A DNA stretch of 64,000 bases from an uncultured Oscillospiraceae bacterium (lineage in GTDB: Bacteria; Bacillota; Clostridia; Oscillospirales; Oscillospiraceae): positions 80,891-144,890 of the forward strand of contig CAJTSQ010000001.1 in NCBI GenBank assembly GCA_910578735.1. The letters run 5' to 3'. Under the pieces are notes generated by a model. That model made no database searches, was not told where the DNA came from, and was given only the letters and a program-made list of their open reading frames with translations. The position numbers and the translations under genes were made by a program. Positions 33,332 through 42,217 of this stretch are shown in pieces; the first letter of the stretch is position 1, and every line of letters begins with the position of its first letter.

Positions 33332-36277
33332 ATGAGTTTGCGCGTCGGCATTGACATCGGCTCCACCACCGTGAAGGTGGTGGTCCTCAACGAACAGGAT
33401 CAGCTGCTGTTCCGCTCCTATGAGCGGCACTTCTCCAAAACCCGGGAGCGGGCCTTGGAGACGCTGAATTCCATCCAGGAGCTGCTCTTCGGGCAGGACA
33501 TCAAGGTCACCATCACCGGCTCTGCCGGGCTGGGGGTGGCCGACGCCGCCGGCATCGACTTTGTCCAGGAGGTCTACGCCACCGCCGCCGCCGTGAATAC
33601 ATACATCCCCGACACCGACGCGGTGATCGAGCTGGGGGGCGAGGATGCGAAGATCATCTTCTTCGGCGGTGCTCTGGAGGAGCGGATGAACGGCTCCTGC
33701 GCCGGGGGCACCGGGGCCTTCATCGACCAGATGGCCACCCTGATGAACGTGACCGTCAACGAGCTGGACAAGCTCAGCCTGAAGCACGAAAAAATTTACC
33801 CCATCGCCTCCCGCTGCGGGGTGTTCGCCAAGAGCGATATCCAGCCTATCCTCAACCAGGGCGGGCGGAAGGAGGACGTGGCCGCCTCCATCTTCCAGGC
33901 GGTGGTAGACCAGACGGTGGCCGGCCTGACCCAGGGCCGGGAGCTGAAGGGGAAAATCGTCTTTCTGGGCGGACCGCTCCACTTCCTCATGGGCCTGCGC
34001 CAGCGGTTCGTGGAAACACTGAAGCTGGACAGCGACCACGCCGTGTTCCCGGAGGACGGCGACTGCTTTGCCGCCATGGGGGCCGCCCTGTGCGCCACCG
34101 ACTACGCCCCCGTCCCATTTGAGACGGTGATGAAAAAGCTGGAGGACAGCGCCAACACCGCCACGGTGGTGGACACCATGCCGCCTCTGTTCACCGGCCG
34201 GGAGGAGTATGAGGCCTTTCTAGCCCGGCACAACAGCACCGGCGGCCCGGGCCTCCTGCCCATCAACGGGTACAACGGGGACGCCTACCTGGGCATCGAC
34301 GCTGGGTCCACCACCACCAAAATTGTGCTTATCACGGCCAACGGCGATCTGCTGTATCAGTATTACCACTCCAACCAGGGCAACCCGGTGGCCATCGTGC
34401 TGGAGCAGCTGAAGGATATTTACAGGCTGTGCAGCCTGCCATACGAAAACCATATTGTCATCAAGGGGGCCGCTGTCACCGGCTACGGCGAGGACCTGAT
34501 CAAAAACGCCTTCTCCTGCGACCTGGGGCTGGTGGAAACCATGGCCCACTACAAGGCCGCCGCCTTCTTCGACCCCGACGTGGACTTCATCATTGACATC
34601 GGCGGGCAGGACATGAAGTGCTTCAAGATCCGCAACGGCGCGGTGGACTCCATCATGCTCAACGAGGCCTGCTCCTCGGGCTGCGGCTCCTTTATCGAGA
34701 CCTTCGCCAAGGCCCTGGGGTATGAGATTGAGGATTTCGCCAAGCTGGGCCTGTTCACCCAAAAGCCGGTGAACCTGGGGTCCCGGTGTACCGTGTTCAT
34801 GAACTCCTCCGTGAAGCAGGCCCAGAAGGACGGGGCCAGCGTGGAGGATATCTCCGCCGGGCTGTCCATCTCCATTGTGAAGAACGCCATCTATAAGGTG
34901 ATCCGGGCCGCCTCCGCCGACGATTTAGGGAAACACATCGTGGTCCAGGGGGGCACCTTCTACAACGACGCGGTCCTCCGGGCCTTCGAGCAGGAGATCG
35001 GCCGGGAGGTCACCCGGCCCGACATCGCGGGCAGCATGGGGGCCTTCGGTGCCGCCCTGGCCGCCCGGGACCTCCATCTGGAGAAATCCGCCCTGCTGTC
35101 CCGGGAGGCGCTGGACAACTTCGCCCACACCGCCAAGCCCGCCACCTGCGGCCTGTGCACCAACCACTGTTCCCTGACGGTGAACTCCTTTGACGGCGGG
35201 CGGCGGTTCGTCTCGGGCAACCGGTGCTCCCGTCCGTTAGGCGAGGAGCCCCACCGTCTGCCCGACCTGATGCGGTACAAATATTCCAAGCTCCGGGCCC
35301 TGCACGGAACAGGGAACGGAGACGGCTCCCGGGGCAAAATCGGCATCCCCTTCGGACTGAACATGTACGAAAACCTGCCCTTCTGGTTTGAGCTGTTCAC
35401 CAGGCTGAACTTTGAGGTGGTCCTCTCCCCGGAGTCCTCCCGGAAGGTTTATCTGAAGGGCCAGCGCACCATCCCCTCGGACACGGTGTGCTACCCCGCC
35501 AAGCTCCTCCACGGCCATGTGGAGGCCCTGGTGGAGGAGGGGGTGGACGCCATTTTCTACCCCTGTATGCCCTACAACTTCGACGAGGGGGCGGGGGACA
35601 ACAACTACAACTGCCCCGTGGTGGCCTACTACCCCGAGCTGCTGGCGGCCAACGTCCCGGAGCTGAAGCAGGTGCGCTATTTGTACCCCTACTTCGGCCT
35701 CCACCGCCCGAAAGATATGGAGCGCAAGGCTGGGGAGTGGTTCTTCAATGAGTTCCACATCCCCAAGCGGGAGACAGCGGCGGCGGTGAGGTCGGCCTAC
35801 ATCGCCTACAACGCCTATAAAAACGACCTGCGGAACACCGCCCGCACCTACATCGACAGCGCCCGGGCGGAGGACCGGCCCATTCTGGTGGTGGCGGGCC
35901 GCCCCTACCACATGGACCCGGAGATCAACCACGGCATCAACGACCTGATTACCTCCTACGGCTTCGTCCTGGTCACCGAGGACGCCGTCGCATACCTGGA
36001 AGACAAAGCCCCCCGTCATGTGCTGAACCAGTGGACCTACCACGCCCGGATGTACAACGCCGCCCGGTACGTCTGTACCCAGCCCGATATGGAGGTCATC
36101 CAGCTGGTCAGCTTTGGCTGCGGCATCGACGCCATTACCGGCGACGAGATGCGCTCCATCCTGGAGGGGGGCGGCAAGCTGTACACCCAGCTGAAAATCG
36201 ACGATATCAGCAACCTGGGCGCTGTCAAAATTCGGATTCGTTCTCTGATGGCGGCTATTGAGGCGCGGAAGAAATGA
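33332..36277 (+). CDS. Acyl-CoA dehydratase activase-type ATPase (two BadF/HgdC domains plus DUF2229)
   Basis: This 981-residue protein has two ASKHA-type activase domains. The first starts at VGIDIGSTTVKVVVLN and has GSCAGGTGAFIDQM; the second starts near residue 318 (LGIDAGSTTTKIVL) and has EACSSGCGSFIETF. The cysteines in these loops would hold the bridging [4Fe-4S] cluster. A DUF2229 domain follows (about 650-980, with CTNHCSLTVNSF and IPFGLNMYENLPFWF). Activases of this class inject electrons into 2-hydroxyacyl-CoA dehydratases by ATP-driven transfer; this large clostridial form has no proven substrate. The continuation of the protein is in the next gene, past a repeat. Confidence 0.85.
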   Translation: MSLRVGIDIGSTTVKVVVLNEQDQLLFRSYERHFSKTRERALETLNSIQELLFGQDIKVTITGSAGLGVADAAGIDFVQEVYATAAAVNTYIPDTDAVIELGGEDAKIIFFGGALEERMNGSCAGGTGAFIDQMATLMNVTVNELDKLSLKHEKIYPIASRCGVFAKSDIQPILNQGGRKEDVAASIFQAVVDQTVAGLTQGRELKGKIVFLGGPLHFLMGLRQRFVETLKLDSDHAVFPEDGDCFAAMGAALCATDYAPVPFETVMKKLEDSANTATVVDTMPPLFTGREEYEAFLARHNSTGGPGLLPINGYNGDAYLGIDAGSTTTKIVLITANGDLLYQYYHSNQGNPVAIVLEQLKDIYRLCSLPYENHIVIKGAAVTGYGEDLIKNAFSCDLGLVETMAHYKAAAFFDPDVDFIIDIGGQDMKCFKIRNGAVDSIMLNEACSSGCGSFIETFAKALGYEIEDFAKLGLFTQKPVNLGSRCTVFMNSSVKQAQKDGASVEDISAGLSISIVKNAIYKVIRAASADDLGKHIVVQGGTFYNDAVLRAFEQEIGREVTRPDIAGSMGAFGAALAARDLHLEKSALLSREALDNFAHTAKPATCGLCTNHCSLTVNSFDGGRRFVSGNRCSRPLGEEPHRLPDLMRYKYSKLRALHGTGNGDGSRGKIGIPFGLNMYENLPFWFELFTRLNFEVVLSPESSRKVYLKGQRTIPSDTVCYPAKLLHGHVEALVEEGVDAIFYPCMPYNFDEGAGDNNYNCPVVAYYPELLAANVPELKQVRYLYPYFGLHRPKDMERKAGEWFFNEFHIPKRETAAAVRSAYIAYNAYKNDLRNTARTYIDSARAEDRPILVVAGRPYHMDPEINHGINDLITSYGFVLVTEDAVAYLEDKAPRHVLNQWTYHARMYNAARYVCTQPDMEVIQLVSFGCGIDAITGDEMRSILEGGGKLYTQLKIDDISNLGAVKIRIRSLMAAIEARKK

Positions 36278-36279
36278 CG

Positions 36280-36402
36280 GAATCCCCCCGCCATGCTTCG
36301 CATGGCCCTCCCCCCTTTAACAAGGGGGGCTTATAGGGGGAGCAAAAAAGGCCCCCTTGTTAAAGGGGGCTGGCAGCGGCGAAGCCGCTGACTGGGGGAT
36401 TC
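36280..36402. repeat. GAATCCCCC palindromic repeat, copy between the activase genes
   Basis: The 123-base unit begins GAATCCCCCCGCC and ends CTGGGGGATTC. Internal arms include CCCCCCTTTAACAAGGGGGGC and CCCCCTTGTTAAAGGGGG. It starts three bases past the activase stop codon and separates two genes that are often one. Confidence 0.85.
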
Positions 36403-36445
36403 TTTCCACGGAATACTCCCCTTAAACACGAAAGGAGTTCCCACC

Positions 36446-37780
36446 ATGGCAAAACTGGTCTATGACAATACCGGACGCCTGCTGTTCACCAAAGAGATGA
36501 AGGAGGAGTACACCCTCCTCATGCCCCAGATGCTGCCCGTCCACTTCGGCATGATGAAGAAGCTGCTGGAGTGCGAGGGCTACAAGGTGGATATGCTCAC
36601 CACCAACCACCGGGGCATCGTGGACGAGGGCCTGAAATACGTCCACAACGACACCTGTTACCCCGCCCTGTTAGTGATTGGCCAGCTTATCGACGCGGTG
36701 AAGCACGGGGGCTACGACCCCCACAAGGTGGGCCTGCTCATCACCCAGACCGGCGGCGGCTGCCGGGCCTCCAACTACATCCACCTGTTGAGAAAAGCTC
36801 TGGAGAAGGCGGACATGGCCTACATCCCCGTGGTGTCGGTAAACCTGTCCGGGCTGGAGAAAAACCCTGGCTTCTCCCTCTCCCTGCCCTTTGTCCGCAA
36901 GGCGGTGTATGCCATGATGTACGGCGACATCATCGTCAATGTGGCCAACCAGGTGCGGCCCTATGAGGTCAGCGCCGGGGCCGCCGATGCCATGATTGAC
37001 ACATGGTCCCAGCGGCTGGTAGACGGCTTCCAGGCGGGAAAAGGCATGAGCCGGAAGCAGATGCGGGCCAACTTTGACGCCATCTGCGCCGATTTCGCCG
37101 CCATCCCCGTGGCGGGAGAGCCCAAGATCCGCGTGGGCGTTGTAGGGGAAATTTATGTAAAATTTGCCCCCCTGGGCAACAACAACCTGGAAAAATTCCT
37201 CCTCTCCGAGGGGGTGGAGCCGGTGGTGCCCGGCTTGACCGACTTCATCATCTTCAAGATCTACAATCGGGTGGCCGACGTGGAACTCTACGGCGGCAAG
37301 TGGATCAAAAAGGCGGGCTGTTCCCTGTTTATGAAGTACATCGAGGCCTGCCAGCGGGACATGATCGCCGCCCTGGAGCAGTCGGGCCGCTTCCGGGCCC
37401 CCGGGACCTTCCAGGAGCTGCACAGCCTGGTCCAGGGCTACCTGGGGGACGGCAACAAAATGGGCGAGGGCTGGCTGCTCACCGCCGAGATGCTGGAGCT
37501 GATCCACTCCGGCACCAATAACATCGTCTGCACCCAGCCCTTCGGCTGCCTGCCCAACCACATCGTGGGCAAGGGGATGATCCGCAAGCTGAAGGACGAG
37601 TATCCCTACAGCAACATTGTGGCCATCGACTACGACCCCGGCGCCACCAGGATCAACCAGGAAAACCGGATTAAGCTGATGCTGGCCAACGCCAGGGGCC
37701 TCACCCACGACCAGCCCGCCCGGCCCCGGCCAGAGCCTCAGGCGGAACGGGAGCCCCAGCTGGCCCACGCGAATATTTAA
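36446..37780 (+). CDS. 2-hydroxyacyl-CoA dehydratase-like protein (C-terminal part of the activase system)
   Basis: This 444-residue protein resembles the HgdB/BcrC dehydratase fold. Cysteines sit in HNDTCYPALLVIGQL, QTGGGCRASNYI and CTQPFGCLPNHIVGKG, the last being the likely cluster-binding site. In many clostridia the homologous sequence is the C-terminal third of a single protein of about 1400 residues that starts with the two activase domains. Here it is a separate gene with its own AAAGGAG and ATG 36446. Co-expression with the upstream gene is likely. The reaction is unknown. Confidence 0.8.
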   Translation: MAKLVYDNTGRLLFTKEMKEEYTLLMPQMLPVHFGMMKKLLECEGYKVDMLTTNHRGIVDEGLKYVHNDTCYPALLVIGQLIDAVKHGGYDPHKVGLLITQTGGGCRASNYIHLLRKALEKADMAYIPVVSVNLSGLEKNPGFSLSLPFVRKAVYAMMYGDIIVNVANQVRPYEVSAGAADAMIDTWSQRLVDGFQAGKGMSRKQMRANFDAICADFAAIPVAGEPKIRVGVVGEIYVKFAPLGNNNLEKFLLSEGVEPVVPGLTDFIIFKIYNRVADVELYGGKWIKKAGCSLFMKYIEACQRDMIAALEQSGRFRAPGTFQELHSLVQGYLGDGNKMGEGWLLTAEMLELIHSGTNNIVCTQPFGCLPNHIVGKGMIRKLKDEYPYSNIVAIDYDPGATRINQENRIKLMLANARGLTHDQPARPRPEPQAEREPQLAHANI

Positions 37781-37795
37781 GAGAGAGGAATTAAA

Positions 37796-38305
37796 ATGGG
37801 ACTGCAATGCAACCCGGACACAGCGTCCGCCGGAGAATTTCTGGTCTTTGACAATTTTCCCTTTAAGCTCGCCGTAATCCAGCAGCTCATGTATGAATTC
37901 GGGCTGCTGGGGGACAAGTATTACGGCGGGGACCACTATTTTGAAACTTATGGCGATGTCTCGCTCATCTCGGAAAAGGTGTCTGTCAGCCGGCTGAAGC
38001 CCTTTATTGAACAGGGCAATCAGTTCTTCCAGGCACTGAACATCCCCCGCTCCCTGGCGGACAGGGTGACAGAGCTCTATGTGGGCGAGGAGCTGGATGT
38101 ATACTACCAGATCAACCCCCAGTGGCTGGACTTTGAGGACTACTACGACGATGGGGCGGACTTTGACATTGTGGCCATCAGTGAGCGGGAGCTGAAGCAG
38201 TTCCCCAACCTGAAGTCCATCACATTCAATATGTACCACACCCCTCCCGACGAGCTGGTGGACCAGCTGGAGGCCATGGGGATCAAGGTTGAATTCTTCG
38301 CGTAA
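37796..38305 (+). CDS. Conserved hypothetical protein in the activase operon
   Basis: This 169-residue soluble acidic protein has no recognised domain. It has an aromatic-rich segment (GDKYYGGDHYFETYGDVSLI) and a central acidic stretch (FEDYYDDGADFDIV). GAGAGAGG precedes ATG 37796. It lies 15 bases after the dehydratase-like gene, so it is probably part of the same transcript. Confidence 0.7.
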   Translation: MGLQCNPDTASAGEFLVFDNFPFKLAVIQQLMYEFGLLGDKYYGGDHYFETYGDVSLISEKVSVSRLKPFIEQGNQFFQALNIPRSLADRVTELYVGEELDVYYQINPQWLDFEDYYDDGADFDIVAISERELKQFPNLKSITFNMYHTPPDELVDQLEAMGIKVEFFA

Positions 38306-38424
38306 CCGCAAAGGAGAAGGAGGCGGGCTGGCCTGCGCAGATTCCAAGCATTCGGACTGGTACTTATATTCATGCTCAGCCGGAATTTGTGCTGCAATGC
38401 AGTCCGCCCCAGGCATAACATATA

Positions 38425-38465
38425 AAAAACGGAGCCCCGGAGCGTGAACCGCTCCGGGGCTCTCC
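38425..38465 (-). terminator. Terminator of the clpC-type gene
   Basis: GAGCCCCGGAGCG pairs with CGCTCCGGGGCTC (38432-38444 with 38450-38462) and is followed by T6 on the minus strand. Confidence 0.85.
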
Positions 38466-38467
38466 CA

Positions 38468-40897
38468 TTACACCAGCCTCACCGTTACCTCGTCCCCCTG
38501 GGCGGAAACCTGGAGGGTATCCCCCTCTTTCAGCTGCCCGGTGAGCATCAGGTCGGCAGCGGGGTCCTCCACCAGATTGGCGATGGCCCGGCGGAGGGGG
38601 CGGGCGCCGTACTCCCGGCTGCTGCCCTGGCCGGCCAGAAGGGAAATGGCCTCCTCCTCTACCGCCATATTGATGCCCAGTCTGTCCAGACGCTTCCGGG
38701 TCTCGGACAGCAGTTGGCGGGTGATGGCGTTCAAGGTCTCGCCGCTGAGGGGGTGGAAGACCAGAGTGGCGTCCAGGCGGTTGAGAAACTCGGGGGCAAA
38801 GGTCTGCCCCGCGTCGGACAGCACCGCCCGCTCCAGCTCCTCCCGCTCCGCCTCGCCCCCGGCGGCAAAGCCCAGCCGCTTCCCCTTGGCGAACCGCTGG
38901 GCCCCCAGATTGGAGGTCATCACCAGTACCGTATTGCGGAAGTCGGTCTTCCGCCCCTGGGCGTCGGTGAGTACCCCCTCCTCCATCACCTGTAGGAGAA
39001 GGGACCAGATATCGTGGTGGGCCTTCTCCAGCTCGTCCAGCAGCACCACCGACCAGGGGTGCCGCCGCACCCGCTCAGTGAGCTGCCCCCCCTCCTCGTG
39101 GCCCACGTATCCTGGGGGCGAGCCGATGAGCCGGGAGACGGTGTGGCTCTCCATATACTCGGACATGTCAAAGCGGAGCAGGACCTCCTCACTGCCAAAG
39201 AGGGCCCGGGCCAGGGACCTGCACAGCTGGGTCTTGCCCACCCCGCTGGGGCCCAGCAGGAGGAAGCAGCCCACCGGACGGCGGGGGTCCTTCAGCCCCA
39301 GGCGTCCCCGGCGGATGGCCTTCACCACCGTCTCCACCGCTTTGTCCTGGCCCAAAATGTGCCGGCGCAGGGCCTGGTCCAGGCCGGCCAGGGCCCGCCT
39401 GTCCGCCTCGTCCGGGTCGCAGACAGGCACCCCCGTCCACTGGGAGAGCACCGCCTGGATGTGGTGGGGCTCAACGGCAAACTGTCCCTGCCCCGACTGC
39501 CACTTGGCCCGGTCCTCCTCCAGTTCCCGCTTAAAATCCCGCTCCACGTTGCGCAGGATGGCCGCCTGTTCAAAGTCCTGGCGGCGCACCGCGTCGGCCA
39601 GCTGGCGGCTGGCCTGAGACACCCGCCCCTCCAGCCGCTGGAGCTCGGGGGGCAGGGCTTTGCCTGACAGCCGGGCCTGGGCCGCCGCCTCGTCCACCAG
39701 GTCGATGGCCTTGTCGGGCCAAAAGCGCTGGGGCAGGTATCGGCTGGACAGGTCCACCGCCGCCTCCAGGGCGCCGTCAGAGATAATCAGATGGTGGTGG
39801 GCCTCATATCGGCCACGGAGGCCCTGTAAAATCTCCAGCGTCTCCTCCCGGGTGGGCTCCTTCACGGTGATGGGCTGAAAGCGGCGCTCCAGGGCGGCGT
39901 CCTTCTCGATATACTTCCGGTACTCGTCGATGGTGGTGGCCCCGATCACCTGGAGCTCTCCCCGGCTGAGGGCGGGCTTGAGGATATTGGCGGCATCGAT
40001 GGCCCCCTCGGCGCTGCCCGCCCCCACGATGGTGTGGAGCTCGTCAATAAAAAGGATGATGTTCCCCGCCCGGCGGACCTCCTGGATGATGTGCTTCAGC
40101 TTCTCCTCAAACTCCCCCCGGTACTTGGTGCCGGCCACCATGGCGGACAGGTCCAGGGCATACACCCGCTTGCCCAGCAGGTGCTGGGGGGCAGTGCCGT
40201 CGGCGATGGCCAGGGCCAGCCCCTCCACCACGGCGGTCTTGCCCACGCCGGGCTCCCCGATGAGGGCGGGGTTGTTCTTGGTCCGGCGGGACAGAATCTG
40301 GATGACTCGGGCCAGCTCCTCCCTCCGGCCGATCACCGGGTCTAAGCGGCCCTCCGAAGCCATGCGGGTCATATCCCGGGCGCACTGGTCCAGCTGGCGG
40401 GTGTCCCCGTTGGAGCGGCCCTCCGGCTCCCGGGCACGGGGCTTGGGAAACTGGGGCTCCTCCCCGCCCAGGGAGGCTGTGAGGCTGCGGTACAGGTTCT
40501 CCCCGTCCACCCCGCAGTGGGCCAACAGGCGGGAGGCGCCGTTGTCCTTGGCGCGCAGCAGACCTAAGAGCAGATGCTCTGAATTCACCGCCTGCTGGCC
40601 CAGGCGGCGGCTCTCCTCCACCGCCCCCTGGATGGCCAGGCAGCAGTTGGGGGTCAGCCCCTGAAAGCTGGATTTGGTGGGCACACCCGTCCCCACCCGC
40701 TGGGCGATGGCCAGGCGCAGGGCCTGACTGTCCGCCCCCGTCCGCCGCAGGGCCATGGCGGCGGGGCTGAACTCCTGGCTGGCCAGCCCAAGAAGCAGAT
40801 GCTCGCTGCCCACATAGCTGTGGCCCAGGCGGGCGGCGTTCTGCTGGGCCAGACGGATGGCTCCCAGGGCGGTGGATGTGAATTGGCTCTCTGCCAT
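38468..40897 (-). CDS. clpC: ClpC-type AAA+ chaperone/protease ATPase
   Basis: This 809-residue Hsp100 protein has an N-terminal double Clp repeat, AAA domain 1 (Walker A GEPGVGKT), a short middle domain (about 410-450) and AAA domain 2 (Walker A GPSGVGKT), then a D2-small domain. The KRLGFAAG loop in D2 has the LGF tripeptide that docks ClpP, so it feeds proteins to ClpP. The usual neighbours ctsR, mcsA and mcsB are absent and no CIRCE lies upstream. The start has GAGGTGAT upstream. Confidence 0.88.
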   Translation of the reverse strand: MAESQFTSTALGAIRLAQQNAARLGHSYVGSEHLLLGLASQEFSPAAMALRRTGADSQALRLAIAQRVGTGVPTKSSFQGLTPNCCLAIQGAVEESRRLGQQAVNSEHLLLGLLRAKDNGASRLLAHCGVDGENLYRSLTASLGGEEPQFPKPRAREPEGRSNGDTRQLDQCARDMTRMASEGRLDPVIGRREELARVIQILSRRTKNNPALIGEPGVGKTAVVEGLALAIADGTAPQHLLGKRVYALDLSAMVAGTKYRGEFEEKLKHIIQEVRRAGNIILFIDELHTIVGAGSAEGAIDAANILKPALSRGELQVIGATTIDEYRKYIEKDAALERRFQPITVKEPTREETLEILQGLRGRYEAHHHLIISDGALEAAVDLSSRYLPQRFWPDKAIDLVDEAAAQARLSGKALPPELQRLEGRVSQASRQLADAVRRQDFEQAAILRNVERDFKRELEEDRAKWQSGQGQFAVEPHHIQAVLSQWTGVPVCDPDEADRRALAGLDQALRRHILGQDKAVETVVKAIRRGRLGLKDPRRPVGCFLLLGPSGVGKTQLCRSLARALFGSEEVLLRFDMSEYMESHTVSRLIGSPPGYVGHEEGGQLTERVRRHPWSVVLLDELEKAHHDIWSLLLQVMEEGVLTDAQGRKTDFRNTVLVMTSNLGAQRFAKGKRLGFAAGGEAEREELERAVLSDAGQTFAPEFLNRLDATLVFHPLSGETLNAITRQLLSETRKRLDRLGINMAVEEEAISLLAGQGSSREYGARPLRRAIANLVEDPAADLMLTGQLKEGDTLQVSAQGDEVTVRLV

Positions 40898-41027
40898 AGT
40901 TGGATCACCTCGGAATGAAATCTGTTACCATCATGCCCGGATTTTTTCCACTTTAGACACAGAAATACAATGCGGGGCTCCTCTGTGATGCGTCTCTACA
41001 AAATTTCGGAAGCCCCAAAAATAAACA

Positions 41028-41055
41028 TTGCATTTTTCAAAAAATGTGCTAGAAT
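41028..41055 (+). promoter_or_regulatory. Promoter of the ferredoxin gene
   Basis: TTGCAT (41028-41033), 16 bases and TAGAAT (41050-41055) precede the ferredoxin start codon by 32 bases. Confidence 0.6.
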
Positions 41056-41087
41056 AAGGATACCATTCTAATGGAGGTGTACATATC

Positions 41088-41258
41088 ATGGCCTATGTTA
41101 TCAGTGACGCTTGCATCAGCTGCGGTTCCTGCGTAGATGGGTGCCCCGTGGGTGCGATTTCTCAGGGTGACGACCACTACGTCATCGATGCCGGTGCCTG
41201 CCTTGACTGCGGCTCCTGCGCTGGTACCTGCCCCATGGGTGCCATTTCTCAGGGCTAA
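41088..41258 (+). CDS. Clostridial 2[4Fe-4S] ferredoxin
   Basis: This 56-residue electron carrier has two CxxCxxCxxxCP clusters (CISCGSCVDGCPVGA and CLDCGSCAGTCPMGA) related by internal duplication. It is the low-potential carrier of anaerobic metabolism (for example with pyruvate:ferredoxin oxidoreductase or the ATP-driven activase nearby). GGAGG lies upstream and a terminator follows, so it is monocistronic. Confidence 0.96.
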   Translation: MAYVISDACISCGSCVDGCPVGAISQGDDHYVIDAGACLDCGSCAGTCPMGAISQG

Positions 41259-41261
41259 GAC

Positions 41262-41296
41262 CAAAAAACAGCGCCTTTTTCCGGCGCTGTTTTTTA
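41262..41296 (+). terminator. Terminator of the ferredoxin gene
   Basis: AAAAAACAGCGCC pairs with GGCGCTGTTTTTT. Confidence 0.9.
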
Positions 41297-41421
41297 TCAT
41301 TTAATCTCATTTTCAATATTATATTTTGTCATATTTTATATTGATATTTTTTCCGTTTTCGGATATACTGTAATAAGAAGAAAAACGAAAACCTGATCTG
41401 TCATGGAAAGGAGTGTGTCCT

Positions 41422-42159
41422 ATGCGCACCCATGCTGTTACTGTCAAACCCCTCCTCCCCGCCGCTCCCGCCCTCAGTGTCCGTCCCAGCCGCCGGGTGG
41501 AGGTCCGGGACCCCTACGACGGCCTGCGGCCCTGGTCAGCCATTACCCATGGGGCGGGCGCAGTCCTGTCCCTATTGGGGACCGCCGCTCTGCTGATTCA
41601 GTCCGCTGCCCTGAACCGGTGGCTGCTCTTTGGACTGTTCGCCGTCTACGGCCTGTCTATGGTCTGCCTCTACACAGCCAGCACCCTGTACCACTGCCTC
41701 AACATCTCCGTCCCCGGGCGGCTGGCCCTGCGGAAATATGACCACTGCTCCATCTATCTGCTCATCGCCGGCAGCTATACCCCCCTGTGTCTCACCGCCT
41801 TGCGCCACAGCGGAGGGATTCCTCTGGTCATTGCTGTTTGGACCCTGGCCATCGCCGGGTCGGTACTCACCATAGCCAGGCTGGCCATTCCCCGGTGGCT
41901 CACCAGCGCCATCTACCTCTTTATGGGCTGGCTGGCCATCTTCGCCATTGTGCCCATCTACCGCGCTCTGCCCGCTCCCGGCTTCTTCTGGCTGCTGGCC
42001 GGAGGCCTGCTGTACACGATAGGCGGCATACTCTACGCGGTAAAATGGCCGGGCCGGAACAACCCCCGCTTCGGCTGTCATGAAATTTTCCATGTCTTCA
42101 TCCTCCTGGGCAGCGTCGCCCACTTTGTGATGATGGAACAAGTAGTGCTGTGGCTTTAA
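41422..42159 (+). CDS. trhA: TrhA/hemolysin III family membrane protein
   Basis: This 245-residue integral membrane protein of the PAQR superfamily has about seven membrane segments. Its signature residues are THGAGAVLSLLG in helix 1, STLYHCLNIS, RKYDHCSIYLLIAGSYTP and, near the end, FGCHEIFHVFILLGSVAHF, whose His and Asp probably bind zinc. In other bacteria TrhA affects membrane energetics and fluidity. The start at ATG 41422 has AAAGGAG. An upstream GTG would add three residues. Confidence 0.9.
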   Translation: MRTHAVTVKPLLPAAPALSVRPSRRVEVRDPYDGLRPWSAITHGAGAVLSLLGTAALLIQSAALNRWLLFGLFAVYGLSMVCLYTASTLYHCLNISVPGRLALRKYDHCSIYLLIAGSYTPLCLTALRHSGGIPLVIAVWTLAIAGSVLTIARLAIPRWLTSAIYLFMGWLAIFAIVPIYRALPAPGFFWLLAGGLLYTIGGILYAVKWPGRNNPRFGCHEIFHVFILLGSVAHFVMMEQVVLWL

Positions 42160-42173
42160 CCGGCCGGCAGTCA

Positions 42174-42211
42174 AAATCCCCGGCGCAGCATCTCAGCTGT
42201 GCCGGGGATTT
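42174..42211. terminator. Terminator between convergent trhA and clpB
   Basis: AAATCCCCGGCGCAG pairs with CTGTGCCGGGGATTT and ends in T/A on both sides. Confidence 0.85.
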
Positions 42212-42217
42212 CTTACC

